From assembly GCF_030732865.1 (NCBI RefSeq), contig NZ_JASHKB010000009.1, positions 90,134-154,133 on the forward strand: DNA of 64,000 nucleotides, given 5' to 3'. A program made the position numbers and the translations under genes. The stretch is from Roseitalea sp. MMSF_3546. Lineage in GTDB: Bacteria; Pseudomonadota; Alphaproteobacteria; Rhizobiales; Rhizobiaceae. Position 1 is the stretch's first letter. Every line of letters begins with the position of its first letter. Below are positions 37,256 through 47,452 of the stretch, one piece after another. The notes under the pieces are model-generated. The model was given only the letters and a program-made list of their open reading frames with translations. It had not been told where the DNA came from and did not search any database.

Positions 37256-38896
37256 ATGGCGAAGCGGACAAGACCATCGGAGGGCGTCGGCCGCACGTCG
37301 ACGCGCAAGCCGGTGACGATCGATCTTGAAGCCGAGCGCGTTCAGGACAAGCCCTCCGGGCCCGACGAGGCCGCCGAACACACCGATCCCGACACGAACG
37401 AGCGGGCCGAGACCGAAACCGCCGCCGCGCCCGGTGACCCGGCACCCGAGCCCGTTGCGCTCGGCACCTCGCCCGGCACGGCAGACGAAGCCGACAAGGC
37501 CGACGATACGCAAACGAGCGGGTCCGAAGGCACCGGCCCCCGGCCCTGGCAGGCAAGCCACACCGACGAGCAAGGCGATGGCGATGACGAGCCGCAGGCA
37601 CGCCCGTCGGCCTCCGGCCGTGGCGAAGAGGCGCCGCCGCCCCAGCGCCGTCGCGGCGGGTTGGGTGCAGTGCTCGGCGGCATCATTGGCGGCCTGATCG
37701 CGCTGGCCGGCGCCGCCGGTCTGCAATGGGGCGGCGTCCTGCCCTCGCTCGCGCCGCAGCCCGAACCGCCCGCGCCGGTCGACCTGACCCCGCTGCAGGG
37801 CGAGATCGCCCAGCTCGAAGGCCGCATCGACGACCTTGCGGCCGCCCAGGACGCCCCGGCGCCGCCCGTCGAGATCCCTCCGGAGATCACCGAACGCATC
37901 GAGGCGGCCAATCAGGCCGCGCAGAGCGCCGGGAGCCAGGCGGCCGAGGCGCAGTCGGCCATCGACACGCTCGCCGGGCAGGTCCAGCAATTGCGCAGCG
38001 CGATTTCGGCCGGCGAAGCCGGTGAAGGCGCCGGCCTCGGCGCCCTGGCGAGCCGCGTCGACGCGCTCGAGCCGGAAATCGCGCAACTGGCCGAGCAGGT
38101 CGACCGGCTTGCGAGCGCGGCCGCCGAAACGCCCGGCGGCCAGGCGCTGTCCGACATCGAAGCCGCGCTCGAGGCGACCTCGGGCAATGTCGAGGCCCTG
38201 CGCGCCGATGTCGAGGCCCTTGGCGGCGATGTCGGAACGCTGGACGAGGAGGTCGCCGCGCTGCGCACAAGGCTCGGCGAACAGCTTGCCGCGCTCGGCG
38301 AGCGGGTCGCGGACAACCAGGCCGCCATTGCCCAGGCACAGCAGCGCATCGAGGAGGGCGGCGCCGATTCCTCCGCCGTCGCCCGCGCCATCGCCGCCAC
38401 CGCGCTGAAGACGGCCATCGACCGTGGCAGCGCATTCATGTCCGAACTGGAAACCTATGCCTCCACCGCCGGCGAGGACGAGACGGTGGCCGCGCTGCGC
38501 GACTTCGCCGCCTCGGGCGTGCCGACGGTCAGCCAGCTCGTCGACCGCTTCGACGCGGTCGCAAGCCGCATCGTCGCCACCGGCCAGGGGCTGGACGAGG
38601 ACGCCTCGCTCGCCGACCGGCTGATGTCGAGCGCCCGCTCGCTGGTGCAGGTGCGCCCGGTCGGCGAAACCGCCGGCGAAACGCCCGGAGCGATCGCCGC
38701 GCGCATCGAAACGCGTCTGAAAGCTGGCGAACTCGAAGCGGCGATCGCCCAGTGGGAGACGCTGCCCGACGCCGCCAGGCGTGTTTCGGACGACTTCATG
38801 GAGCAGGTGCGCGCAAGGCTGACCGTCGATCAGCTCGTCGCCGGCGCGCTCGACACCGCGATGGCGGCCGCGCCGCCTGCCACACCGTCCCAGTAA
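37256..38896 (+). CDS. Mic60/mitofilin-like inner-membrane protein (COG4223 type)
   Basis: A 546-residue membrane-anchored coiled-coil protein. Residues 1 to about 135 are polar, acidic and probably disordered. One membrane helix (LGGIIGGLIALAGAAGL) lies near 140-160, then a long periplasmic coiled coil (about 175-370) rich in Ala/Glu/Gln. A helical C-terminal region (TALKTAIDRGSAFMSELE to about 535) resembles the mitofilin signature. The position between hemD and hemY is the known place of the alphaproteobacterial homologue of mitochondrial Mic60, which shapes inner membranes. The membrane-shaping role is inferred from that family. Confidence 0.8.
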   Translation: MAKRTRPSEGVGRTSTRKPVTIDLEAERVQDKPSGPDEAAEHTDPDTNERAETETAAAPGDPAPEPVALGTSPGTADEADKADDTQTSGSEGTGPRPWQASHTDEQGDGDDEPQARPSASGRGEEAPPPQRRRGGLGAVLGGIIGGLIALAGAAGLQWGGVLPSLAPQPEPPAPVDLTPLQGEIAQLEGRIDDLAAAQDAPAPPVEIPPEITERIEAANQAAQSAGSQAAEAQSAIDTLAGQVQQLRSAISAGEAGEGAGLGALASRVDALEPEIAQLAEQVDRLASAAAETPGGQALSDIEAALEATSGNVEALRADVEALGGDVGTLDEEVAALRTRLGEQLAALGERVADNQAAIAQAQQRIEEGGADSSAVARAIAATALKTAIDRGSAFMSELETYASTAGEDETVAALRDFAASGVPTVSQLVDRFDAVASRIVATGQGLDEDASLADRLMSSARSLVQVRPVGETAGETPGAIAARIETRLKAGELEAAIAQWETLPDAARRVSDDFMEQVRARLTVDQLVAGALDTAMAAAPPATPSQ

Positions 38897-38918
38897 GCGA
38901 GCGCGAGGGGGTTTCGTC

Positions 38919-40871
38919 ATGATCAAGGTCCTGATCTTCATCACCCTGGTCTTCGCGCTCGGCTTCGGCTTCGCCTGGCTGGCCGACATGCCGGGCACGG
39001 TCGAGATCACCGTCGCCGACCAGCTGATCACCGTCTCGCTGATGGTCGCCGCGATCGGCATCGTCGCGGTCGTCGCCGCCATCATGCTCGCCTGGTGGCT
39101 GATCCGCGTCGTCTTCACCTCGCCCCAGCGCATGCAGCGCTTCTTCCGGGCGCGGCGGCGCGACCGTGGCTATCAGTCGCTGTCCACCGGCATCATCGCC
39201 GCGGGCGCCGGCGACAGCGCCACCTCGCGCCGCATGCTCAAGCAGGCGAACGGCCTGCTCGACGCACGCTCCGAGCCGCTGATCCAGCTTCTCGATGCCC
39301 AGGCCACCCTGCTCGAGGGCGATCACACCCAGGCGCGCGCCAAGTTCGAGGCGATGCTGGAGGATCCCGAACTGCGCACCCTGGGCATGCGCGGGCTGTA
39401 TATGGAGGCGCAGCGCCTGGGCGATCGCGACGCCCAGCGCCACTATGCCGAAAAGGCGGCCGAGCTGGCACCGCAGCTGGTCTGGGCCGGCAAGGCGGCC
39501 ATCGACCTGAAGACCGCTTCCGGCGACTGGGAGGGCGCGATCCGGCTTCTGGACAAGCAGAAGCAGGCCAAACAGCTTTCCAAGGAAGAAGCCAACCGCA
39601 AGCGCGCCGTGCTGCTCACCGCGCTCGCCATGGATTGCCTCGAGACAGACACCGCGCGGGCCAAGCAGTCCGCGCTGGAGGCCCACAAGCTCGAGCCGGG
39701 CTTCGCGCCGGCCGCGACCACCGCCGCCCAGGCCGCCTTCCGGCTCGGCGAGATGCGCCGCGGCGTCAAGGTGCTCGAGACCACCTGGCGCAAGTCGCCC
39801 CATCCCGATGTGGCGCTTGCCTATGTCAACGCCCGGCCGGGCGATTCCGCCCTCGATCGCCTCAAGCGCGCCCAGCGCCTTGAATCGATCAAGCCCAACA
39901 ATACCGAGTCCTCGCTCATCGTCGCGCAGATGGCGATGGAAGCGGGCGAGTTCGAAACCGCCCGCAAGGCCGCGGCGTTCGTGCTGCGCAACGAGCCGCG
40001 CGAAAGCGCTTTCATGCTGATGGCCGACATCGAGGATGCCGAGACCGGCGATCAGGGCAAGGTGCGCGAATGGCTGTCGCGCGCGGTGCGCGCGCCGCGC
40101 GACCCGGCCTGGACGGCCGACGGCTATGTCGCCGAGAAATGGGCGCCCTTCTCTCCGGTCACCGGCCGCATCGACGCCTTTGCGTGGAAGGTGCCGGTCG
40201 AGCGCATCGGCCCGACCATCGAGAACGATCTCGACCCCATGGTGCCGGGCACGCCCTCCGACCGCGGACCTCGGACCGGAACGGACGAAGCGGCCATGGT
40301 GACCCTGCCGCCAGCGCCCGCGCCCGCCGAACCGGCCCGGCCCGAACCCGAACCGGTGCGGACCATCGCCGCCCCGGTCGACCTGTCCGAGCGCGTCAGG
40401 GCCGCCCGCAGTGAACGCGCGCACGGCCCGGCCGGTGCCGACGGCGAATCCGAACCGGCCGAAGGCACCGCGCAGGACGAACCGGCAACCATCGATGCCG
40501 GAACGGCAGGGGACGGCGCCAACGAGCCGTCCGATGGTTCGACCGGCGGCGAACCGGCCCCGCAAACGCCGCCCCGGCCGGCCGCGCGGGAGGACAGCGA
40601 CGAGCCCGCTCGAGAGCCGGCGCAGCCAGGCGCAAGCGCCGATCGTCCCGGCGGCACCGGCAATCGGGAGCCGGCGCCGGCCGACCACACCGAACCCGGA
40701 CCCGATGGCGAGACCGGAAAGACCGGGGCACGCCCGGCGGCGGCCAATGGCGAGGCCGGGGCGGACAAGTCCGAAACGGATGACGGGCCCGTCAAGCCGC
40801 CCATTCCCGACGATCCGGGCGTGGATCCCGACAGTGAACCGGACCGTCCGCGACGCTTCCGGTTGTTTTAG
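38919..40871 (+). CDS. hemY: HemY-like TPR membrane protein with long acidic tail
   Basis: A 650-residue inner-membrane protein of the HemY family (not protoporphyrinogen oxidase). Two N-terminal membrane helices (VLIFITLVFALGFGFAWLA and VSLMVAAIGIVAVVAAIM) precede the HemY_N domain (RDRGYQSLSTGIIAAGAGD). A TPR region follows to about residue 400, and WMAEKWAPFSP-type end motifs appear as YVAEKWAPFSP. From about 435 to 650 there is a low-complexity Pro/Glu/Ala/Gly tail, probably disordered. HemY's role in tetrapyrrole synthesis is suspected but not defined. It lies 22 bases after the Mic60-like gene; hemC-hemD-mic60-hemY form one operon. Confidence 0.88.
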   Translation: MIKVLIFITLVFALGFGFAWLADMPGTVEITVADQLITVSLMVAAIGIVAVVAAIMLAWWLIRVVFTSPQRMQRFFRARRRDRGYQSLSTGIIAAGAGDSATSRRMLKQANGLLDARSEPLIQLLDAQATLLEGDHTQARAKFEAMLEDPELRTLGMRGLYMEAQRLGDRDAQRHYAEKAAELAPQLVWAGKAAIDLKTASGDWEGAIRLLDKQKQAKQLSKEEANRKRAVLLTALAMDCLETDTARAKQSALEAHKLEPGFAPAATTAAQAAFRLGEMRRGVKVLETTWRKSPHPDVALAYVNARPGDSALDRLKRAQRLESIKPNNTESSLIVAQMAMEAGEFETARKAAAFVLRNEPRESAFMLMADIEDAETGDQGKVREWLSRAVRAPRDPAWTADGYVAEKWAPFSPVTGRIDAFAWKVPVERIGPTIENDLDPMVPGTPSDRGPRTGTDEAAMVTLPPAPAPAEPARPEPEPVRTIAAPVDLSERVRAARSERAHGPAGADGESEPAEGTAQDEPATIDAGTAGDGANEPSDGSTGGEPAPQTPPRPAAREDSDEPAREPAQPGASADRPGGTGNREPAPADHTEPGPDGETGKTGARPAAANGEAGADKSETDDGPVKPPIPDDPGVDPDSEPDRPRRFRLF

Positions 40872-40944
40872 CGACGACAGCCCATAGATTGGAGCGGATG
40901 AGGGGCCGCAAGACCCGCCGACCGATCCAGCCGAAGGCGCCGCC

Positions 40945-41436
40945 ATGCTCGACCGATTTCGATCCTTCGTCCGCGAGCTCATCGACAATGCGGACGCAGA
41001 CCCGCGCGAGGACGCGCCCGACAGCCCGCAGCTCGCCGCCGCCGCGCTGATGTATCACGTCATCCAGGCGGACGGCGTGCTGCGGCCGATCGAGCGACAG
41101 CGCTTTGCCGATGTGCTCACCGAGGAATACCAGCTCGAGGAGGGCGAGCTTCGCCGGCTCATGGAGGCGGCGCGCGAGGCCGACAGCGAGGCCGTGGATC
41201 TTTACCGCTTCACCTCGGTCCTGATGGACACGATGCGTGAGGACCAGCGCATCGGCTTCATCGAACTGCTCTGGGAGATGGTCTATGCGGACGGCTATCG
41301 TCACGAACTGGAGGACAATGTCGTCTGGCGCATTTCCGAGCTTCTGGGCGTCAGCGGCCGCGACCGCGTGCTGATGCGCCAGCGCGTGCAGGAAAGGCAC
41401 GGCATCGACGGCAGTGACGGTGGCGATGAGGCTTGA
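40945..41436 (+). CDS. TerB-family (DnaJ-like helical) protein
   Basis: A 163-residue all-helical cytoplasmic protein of the TerB superfamily. The family pattern is visible twice: LAAAALMYHVIQADGVLRPIE and FIELLWEMVYADGYRHELED, each with an acidic turn (ADG) that may bind metal. The superfamily is named for tellurite resistance, but stand-alone alphaproteobacterial members have no established function. ATG 40945 follows hemY by 73 bases. The stop overlaps the start of the amidotransferase gene by 11 bases. Confidence 0.85.
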   Translation: MLDRFRSFVRELIDNADADPREDAPDSPQLAAAALMYHVIQADGVLRPIERQRFADVLTEEYQLEEGELRRLMEAAREADSEAVDLYRFTSVLMDTMREDQRIGFIELLWEMVYADGYRHELEDNVVWRISELLGVSGRDRVLMRQRVQERHGIDGSDGGDEA

Positions 41437-42199
41437 GCCGGGCATCGCTGCGCTGTCCGGCAAGGCGGGCGTTGCGCCCACGGCCGAGCCGTCGGCGAAG
41501 AAGCCGGTCCTGATCATCCTGCATCAGGAGCGTTCCTCGCCCGGCCGCGTCGGCCAGCTTCTGCAAGCGCGCGGCCATGGATTGGACATTCGCCGGCCGC
41601 CATTGGGCGATGCGCTGCCCGAAACGCTCGCGCACCATGCCGGCGCGGTGATGTTCGGCGGCCCGATGAGCGCCAACGATCCCGACGAGTTCGTCAAGCG
41701 CGAGACCGACTGGCTCGCCGTGCCGCTCGCCGAGGACAAGCCCTTCTTCGGCATCTGCCTTGGCGCGCAGATGCTCGTCAACCATCTTGGCGGCCGCGTG
41801 GATGGCCACCGTGAGGGCCATGTCGAGATCGGCTGGTATCCGCTCGAGCCCACCGAGGCCGGCCGCAGACTGATGGACTGGCCGGACATGATCTACCAGT
41901 TCCACCGCGAGGGCTTCACGCTGCCGTCGGGCGCCGAGCATCTGGCGACCGCCCAGACCTATCCCAACCAGGCCTTCCGTTACGGCGACAATGCCTGGGG
42001 CGTGCAGTTCCATGCCGAACTGACCCAGACGATGATGCACCGCTGGGTGGTCCATGGTGCCCACCGCTTCGACCTGCCCGGCGCGCAGCCTGGCCGCGCC
42101 CATCTTCAGGGACGCCTGCACCACGACCACAAGGTGCTGCGCTGGCTCGAGGACTTTCTCGATATCGTCTTCGAGCGCGAGGACGTCTCGGCTCGCTGA
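41426..42199 (+). CDS. Class I glutamine amidotransferase (GMP-synthase-like)
   Basis: A 257-residue stand-alone GATase1 protein. The catalytic triad is visible: Cys in PFFGICLGAQML, and His and Glu in GVQFHAELTQ. It lacks any synthetase domain, so it belongs to the YfeJ/GuaA-amidotransferase-like group, whose substrates are mostly unknown (some are gamma-glutamyl hydrolases). ATG 41426 lies inside the end of the TerB gene; a GTG four codons earlier is an alternative. A typA gene follows after 161 bases. Confidence 0.87.
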   Translation: MRLEPGIAALSGKAGVAPTAEPSAKKPVLIILHQERSSPGRVGQLLQARGHGLDIRRPPLGDALPETLAHHAGAVMFGGPMSANDPDEFVKRETDWLAVPLAEDKPFFGICLGAQMLVNHLGGRVDGHREGHVEIGWYPLEPTEAGRRLMDWPDMIYQFHREGFTLPSGAEHLATAQTYPNQAFRYGDNAWGVQFHAELTQTMMHRWVVHGAHRFDLPGAQPGRAHLQGRLHHDHKVLRWLEDFLDIVFEREDVSAR

Positions 42200-42360
42200 C
42201 CGGCTGCCGCGGCTCCCTGCCGAATTCGCTCGCGGCCGGTCTGGCATCGAAACGGCCTTCCCGGTCCGACCACCTTGACGCCCGCTGCGCAATAGCGCTG
42301 GCCAAGACGGCCCGCTGCCACTATATGCGCCGCAACAACGCTTTTCCTCGAGATTGAATC

Positions 42361-44181
42361 ATGTCCCTCCGCAACATCGCGATCATCGCGCATGTCGACC
42401 ATGGCAAGACGACCCTGGTCGATGAACTGCTCAAGCAATCGGGCGTTTATCGCGAGAACGAACGCGTGGCCGAACGCGCGCTCGATTCCGGCGACATCGA
42501 AAAGGAGCGCGGCATCACCATCCTCGCCAAGGCGACCTCGGTCACCTGGGGCGACACCCGGATCAACATCGTCGACACGCCCGGCCACGCCGATTTCGGC
42601 GGCGAGGTCGAGCGCATCCTGAACATGGTGGACGGCGCGGTGCTGCTGGTCGACGCGGCCGAAGGGCCGATGCCGCAGACCAAGTTCGTCGTCGGCAAGG
42701 CGCTCAAGGTCGGTCTTCGTCCGATCGTGGCGGTCAACAAGATCGACCGGCCCGACGCCCGGCCCGACGAGGTGGTCAACGAGGTGTTCGATCTGTTCGC
42801 CGCGCTCGACGCCGACGAGGACCAGCTCGACTTCCCCATTCTGTTCGGTTCCGGCCGCGACGGCTGGATGGCGGCGGAGCCCGGGCGGCCCGCCGATGCC
42901 TCGCTCACCCCGCTTTTCGATCTGATTTGCGATCACGTTCCCGCGCCGACCGTGGGCGACGGCCCGTTCCGGATGATCGGCACGATCCTGGAGGCCGACC
43001 CGTTCCTGGGGCGCATCGTCACCGGGCGCATCCATTCGGGCACGGTCAGGCCCAACCACACGATCAAGGTCATCGGCCGCGACGGCGCGCCGATCGAAAC
43101 CGGCAGGGTATCCAAGATACTCGCCTTTCGGGGCCTCGAACGCCAGCCGATCGGGGAAGGGTCGGCCGGCGACATCGTCGCGGTCGCCGGCCTGTCGAAA
43201 GGCACCGTCGCCGACACCTTCTGCGATCCGGCCGTCAGCGAGGCGCTGGAAGCCCAGCCCATCGATCCGCCGACGGTCACCATGAGCTTCATCGTCAACG
43301 ATTCCCCGCTCGCCGGGACCGAGGGCGACAAGGTCACCAGCCGCGTCATCCGCGACCGGCTGATGCGCGAGGCTGAAGGCAATGTGGCGCTCAGGATCGA
43401 GGATTCCGACCAGAAGGACGCCTTTCACGTCTCCGGCCGGGGCGAACTGCAGCTCGCCGTGCTGATCGAGACCATGCGCCGCGAAGGGTTCGAGCTGGCC
43501 GTCTCGCGTCCTCGAGTGGTCCTGCAAAAGGGCGAGGACGGTGCGCTGCTCGAACCGGTCGAGGAGGTGGTGATCGATGTCGACGAGGAGCATTCGGGCG
43601 CCGTCGTCCAGAAGATGAGCGAGCGCAAGGGCGACATGCTGGAGCTGCGCCCATCGGGCGGCAACCGGGTGCGCCTGGTCTTCCATGCGCCCACGCGCGG
43701 GCTGATCGGCTATCAGTCCGAACTGCTGACCGACACGCGCGGTACGGCGATCATGAACCGGCTGTTCCACGGCTATGCGCCGTTCAAGGGGCCGATCGCC
43801 GGGCGCACCAACGGTGTCCTGATCGCCAATGAGCCGGGCGAGGCGGTCGCCTATGCGCTGTTCAACCTCGAGGATCGCGGGCCGATGGTGATCGACCCGG
43901 GCACCAAGGTCTATCAGGGCATGATCGTGGGCATTCACACGCGCGACAACGACCTTGAAGTCAACGTGCTCAAGGGCAAGAAGCTGACCAATGTGCGCGC
44001 CGCCGGCAAGGACGACGCGGTCAAGCTGACGCCGCCGGTGCGCATGACGCTCGAACGCGCCCTGTCCTGGATCCAGGACGACGAACTGGTCGAGGTCACG
44101 CCCCGGTCGATCCGGCTGCGCAAGCTCTATCTCGATCCCCATGAGCGCAAGCGTTTCGAAAAGGCACAGAACGTCGCATGA
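42361..44181 (+). CDS. typA: Translational GTPase TypA/BipA
   Basis: A 606-residue ribosome-associated GTPase needed for 50S assembly and stress growth. G1 is [12 protein letters not shown] near residue 10, the switch-2 [14 protein letters not shown] and [12 protein letters not shown] (G4) are intact. Domains II and III and the TypA-specific C-terminus ([43 protein letters not shown]) follow. Length and motif order match the family. It is a monocistronic gene with a hairpin right after its stop. Confidence 0.96.
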   Translation: MSLRNIAIIAHVDHGKTTLVDELLKQSGVYRENERVAERALDSGDIEKERGITILAKATSVTWGDTRINIVDTPGHADFGGEVERILNMVDGAVLLVDAAEGPMPQTKFVVGKALKVGLRPIVAVNKIDRPDARPDEVVNEVFDLFAALDADEDQLDFPILFGSGRDGWMAAEPGRPADASLTPLFDLICDHVPAPTVGDGPFRMIGTILEADPFLGRIVTGRIHSGTVRPNHTIKVIGRDGAPIETGRVSKILAFRGLERQPIGEGSAGDIVAVAGLSKGTVADTFCDPAVSEALEAQPIDPPTVTMSFIVNDSPLAGTEGDKVTSRVIRDRLMREAEGNVALRIEDSDQKDAFHVSGRGELQLAVLIETMRREGFELAVSRPRVVLQKGEDGALLEPVEEVVIDVDEEHSGAVVQKMSERKGDMLELRPSGGNRVRLVFHAPTRGLIGYQSELLTDTRGTAIMNRLFHGYAPFKGPIAGRTNGVLIANEPGEAVAYALFNLEDRGPMVIDPGTKVYQGMIVGIHTRDNDLEVNVLKGKKLTNVRAAGKDDAVKLTPPVRMTLERALSWIQDDELVEVTPRSIRLRKLYLDPHERKRFEKAQNVA

Positions 44182-44188
44182 ACGGCCA

Positions 44189-44206
44189 GGCCCCTTCGGC
44201 GGGGCT
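44189..44206 (+). terminator. Candidate typA terminator hairpin
   Basis: GGCCCC (44189-44194) can pair with GGGGCT (44201-44206) around TTCGGC, eight bases after the typA stop. No T-run follows, so the effect is uncertain. Confidence 0.35.
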
Positions 44207-44287
44207 GTCAAGACCATGTGAAAAGGCCGCGGGCGTTGCATGAATGCGCTTGCCCGCCACGGCCCGCTGGCTCACACTGGCCCTGCC

Positions 44288-44794
44288 ATGCGTGCCCTCA
44301 CCCTCGACATAAGACCGGCCCAGCCGCGCGATGCGATCGAGATCGCCGACGTTCACGCGGCGGCCTGGCAGAACGCCTATGCGGGCATCATCCCCTACAG
44401 GGCGCTGCGCGCCATGATCGGCCGGCGCGACCATCGCTGGTGGCAGCGCGCCATCCGCCGCGGCACCTCCATGCTGGTGATCGACCTTGACGGCACGATT
44501 GGCGGCTATGTCACGTTCGGGCTCAACCGCGCCCGCGCCCTGCCGCAGGACGGCGAGGTGTACGAGCTCTATCTGCGGCCCGAATATCAGGGCGTCGGCT
44601 TCGGCTCGCGCCTGTTCAGGACGGCGGCGAACCGGCTTTCCAGCCATGGCTGCAAGGGCCTGGTCGTGTGGGCGCTCGAGGACAATGCCACCGCGATCGA
44701 CTTTTATCGCGGACGCGGCGGCCGCCCGGTCGCCGAGGGCGCCGAGGTCTTCGACGGCCAGCGCCTGCGCAAGACCGCCTTCGTCTGGGATTGA
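44288..44794 (+). CDS. GNAT-family N-acetyltransferase
   Basis: About 168 residues from the ATG at 44288, which puts the GNAT start (LTLDIRPAQPRDAIEIADVH) near the N-terminus; an in-frame ATG at 44240 would add 16 residues. The acetyl-CoA loop is ELYLRPEYQGVGFGSRLF, and the end strand VVWALEDNATAIDFYRGRGG is typical of RimI-like members. The acceptor (protein N-terminus, amino acid or drug) cannot be told. It follows typA by about 100 bases on the same strand. Confidence 0.87.
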   Translation: MRALTLDIRPAQPRDAIEIADVHAAAWQNAYAGIIPYRALRAMIGRRDHRWWQRAIRRGTSMLVIDLDGTIGGYVTFGLNRARALPQDGEVYELYLRPEYQGVGFGSRLFRTAANRLSSHGCKGLVVWALEDNATAIDFYRGRGGRPVAEGAEVFDGQRLRKTAFVWD

Positions 44795-44839
44795 CGATCG
44801 CCGGCGGCGGCGGGCAGGCATTCGGTTCGACCGGCCGGG

Positions 44840-45472
44840 CTACTGCCCGAAGGCCCGCACCGGCTCGGCGGCTGTCGGGCCGACGGCACCGTGATAAGAA
44901 GGCTCGTCCTGCCGGCAGACGAACGAACCGGCGAGATCGTCGCCCACCTGCCGGGCCAGCGCATTGGCGTCGGCGTTGGCGCGCGCGTCGACATAGCCGA
45001 CAACGCATCCCTTGCCCTCTCCGGGCTGGGCGACCCTGGAGATCACCAGCACCTGGCCGCGAATTGCCGGATCGGGCGCGCCCGTTTCGGGGTTCATGTT
45101 GTCGATGAACCATCGCAGGATCGCCGCCCGCGGCACGCCATCGGCAATGCGCCACTCGACCGTCTCACCGATCGCGTTGAACGGGCCGAAGCTCTCCCAG
45201 GCGCCTTCGCCATACCAGGCGCCGACATAGCCGTAGAAGACGGACATGCGCAGGTCGCCCTCGGAGACGAGAACACCGTAGCCGGCATGGCCGGGGCACG
45301 ACCATGTGCCGCCGACCCGATGGGAGGCGATGCCGGCGCAGGCCGCCGAAATCGACACTCTCGTATAGACGCTTTCCATGGCAAGGGCGGGCACCGCCGC
45401 GCAAAGGCCGGCGGCAAGGGCGAGCGCGGCAACGCCGGTGCGTGTGGGCTCGGGCAAGGCTGGTCGGGGCAT
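44840..45472 (-). CDS. Secreted protein of unknown function
   Basis: A 210-residue predicted periplasmic or secreted protein. The N-terminus is a Sec signal ([20 protein letters not shown], cleaved near residue 31). The mature part has four cysteines (AACAG, WSCPG, GCVVGY, FVCRQ), which could form two disulfides, and aromatic-rich strands ([20 protein letters not shown]). I do not recognise the family. It is transcribed away from the pyrophosphatase gene and convergent with the GNAT gene. The ATG at 45472 has AGGAG six bases upstream. Confidence 0.72.
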   Translation of the reverse strand: MPRPALPEPTRTGVAALALAAGLCAAVPALAMESVYTRVSISAACAGIASHRVGGTWSCPGHAGYGVLVSEGDLRMSVFYGYVGAWYGEGAWESFGPFNAIGETVEWRIADGVPRAAILRWFIDNMNPETGAPDPAIRGQVLVISRVAQPGEGKGCVVGYVDARANADANALARQVGDDLAGSFVCRQDEPSYHGAVGPTAAEPVRAFGQ

Positions 45473-45619
45473 GGGGAGCTCCTGCTGCGTGAAAACGCCA
45501 TCATGGCCGTGCCGATGCGACCGGACAATGACCCCTTGCATACGCGGTACGCACGAAGGTCGTGTTGCGGCGCAGCGCCATGGCCGCTATCACCGCGCAG
45601 TACCAGCCCGGAGACCCCC

Positions 45620-46147
45620 ATGCGCATCGACGCCATTTCAATCGGCGGCAACCCGCCCCACGACGTCAACGTGATCATCGAGGTGCCGTTGGGCGGCCAG
45701 CCGATCAAGTACGAGATGGACAAGCAGGCCGGCACGCTGGTCGTCGACCGGTTCCTCTACACGCCCATGTCCTATCCGGGCAATTACGGCTTCGTGCCCC
45801 ACACCCTGTCCGAGGACGGCGATCCGATCGACGTTCTGGTCTGCAACACCCGTCCGCTGGTGCCCGGCTGCGTGATCAATGTGCGGCCGATCGGCGTGAT
45901 GCTGATGGAGGACAATTCGGGCCAGGACGAAAAGGTCATCGCCGTGCCCTCGCACAAGCTGACCAAGCGCTATGACAAGGTTCTCGACTATTCGGACCTG
46001 CCCGAGATCACGCTGCAGCAGATCGAGCACTTCTTCGAGCACTACAAGGATCTCGAGCCGGGCAAATGGGTCAAGCTCGGTGGCTGGCAGAACAAGGACA
46101 CCGCCGAAAGGCTGATCGTCGAGTCGATCGAGCGCGCGAAGGCTTAG
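45620..46147 (+). CDS. ppa: Inorganic pyrophosphatase (soluble, family I)
   Basis: A 175-residue Mg-dependent enzyme hydrolysing pyrophosphate to phosphate, pulling biosynthetic reactions forward. Family I signature [10 protein letters not shown] carries the three metal-binding aspartates; [19 protein letters not shown] and [12 protein letters not shown] are the conserved N-terminal active-site parts, and [18 protein letters not shown] ends the protein. The length equals E. coli Ppa (176). It is monocistronic, divergent from the secreted-protein gene with 147 bases between. Confidence 0.96.
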   Translation: MRIDAISIGGNPPHDVNVIIEVPLGGQPIKYEMDKQAGTLVVDRFLYTPMSYPGNYGFVPHTLSEDGDPIDVLVCNTRPLVPGCVINVRPIGVMLMEDNSGQDEKVIAVPSHKLTKRYDKVLDYSDLPEITLQQIEHFFEHYKDLEPGKWVKLGGWQNKDTAERLIVESIERAKA

Positions 46148-46214
46148 GCGAGGCGCGTTGCAGCCTTCGGCCGCGCGGCCGGGCCGGGCCGAGCCGCGCC
46201 GCGCCGGCCACCGT

Positions 46215-47267
46215 TCAGGTGCCCAGCGTCTTCCACACCTCAAGGCCCGACCAGTCCTGCACGAACGCGTAGGGATAGGACGGCAGACCCGGCGCGGAAG
46301 CCTCGGTCAGCGCCTGCAGATCCGCCGCTTCCAGAACGAGGTCTGCGGCCGCCAGATTGTCGGCAAGCTGCGCGACGGTCCGGGCGCCCAGCAACACCGT
46401 GGCCACGCCCGGACGAGCGAGCAGCCAGGCGATCGCGACATGGGCCGGTGGCCGGCCGTAGCGTTCGGCGACCGCGCGCACGACGTCGAGAATCGCGTAG
46501 GTGCGTTCGGTATTGCGACGGTCATAGGCTTCCACGCCCCTGTCGGGATCCTCGCCCAGACGCGTCGCGCCGGTCGGACGCGCCTGGGCGCCATATTTTC
46601 CGGTCAGCCAGCCCCCGCCCAGTGGCGACCAGGGCGTAAGCGCGATCGCTTCGTCCAGGCAACACGGCAGCACTTCGATCTCCACACCACGCTCGAGAAG
46701 ATTGTATTGCGGCTGCACGGCCACCGGCAGCGGATAGCCGCCGGCGCGTGCGGCGGAGACGATCTTCTGCAACTGCCAGCCGGTCAGGTTCGACCAGCCG
46801 ATATTGTGGATCCGCCCGGCGGCGACCAGATCGCCCAGCGTCGCCAGCGTTTCCTCGATCTGGGTGTGCCGGTCCCAGCCATGGATGAAGTACAGATCGA
46901 CGGCATCGACCTGCAGTCGGTTCAGGCTGGCATCGAGGCACCGCCTGATCGCGCGCCGCGAGCCGCCACGACTTCCCGCCGGCGGCGCGAAACGCGCCTT
47001 CGTCGCCACGATCAGATCGTCCATGCCGCCGCGCTGGCGGCTCCAGCGGCCGATGATCGCCTCGGAGGCTCCGGCACCATAGACATCGGCGGTGTCGATC
47101 AGCGTGCCGCCCCGTTCAACGAACAGGTCCAGTTGCCCGAACGCCTCGGTCTCGCCCGTCTCGGCGCCGAAGGTCATGGTGCCAAGGGCCAACTGCGAGA
47201 CCAGTGGGCCGTTGGCACCAAGGGCGCGCGTCGGCAGATGCGCTTGTTTCGTAGCTTCCTGCGGCAT
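46215..47267 (-). CDS. Aldo/keto reductase
   Basis: A 350-residue TIM-barrel NADPH-dependent oxidoreductase. The catalytic tetrad is visible: Asp and Tyr in DTADVYGAGASE, Lys in IVATKARF, and His in YFIHGWDRH. NIGWSNLTGW and TPWSPLGGGWLTGK are typical of the AKR11/12-type (YajO-like) subgroup. The substrate is unknown. The ATG at 47267 has GGGAG upstream; 26 further in-frame codons lack family similarity. It converges on ppa, leaving 67 bases of GC-rich DNA. Confidence 0.9.
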   Translation of the reverse strand: MPQEATKQAHLPTRALGANGPLVSQLALGTMTFGAETGETEAFGQLDLFVERGGTLIDTADVYGAGASEAIIGRWSRQRGGMDDLIVATKARFAPPAGSRGGSRRAIRRCLDASLNRLQVDAVDLYFIHGWDRHTQIEETLATLGDLVAAGRIHNIGWSNLTGWQLQKIVSAARAGGYPLPVAVQPQYNLLERGVEIEVLPCCLDEAIALTPWSPLGGGWLTGKYGAQARPTGATRLGEDPDRGVEAYDRRNTERTYAILDVVRAVAERYGRPPAHVAIAWLLARPGVATVLLGARTVAQLADNLAAADLVLEAADLQALTEASAPGLPSYPYAFVQDWSGLEVWKTLGT

Positions 47268-47452
47268 GCGAACTCCCGTTGATGCGGCCTGGCCCGAGTC
47301 CCGCTCCGACACCGGCATCCCACATGCATCGCGCGCACATGGCAATGTCGGAATGTCAGGACCGATAGCCGGTCAGGCCGCGGGTGCAAACACATCAGGA
47401 TGAAGGACGCTTTTCGCCGATGAAAAGCGCGGCCGTCCGCCATCCGCCGCGG

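Noticed and set aside
42106..44241. Minus-strand open frame of about 711 codons opposite typA
   Set aside because: Shadow of the TypA gene, with no family features.
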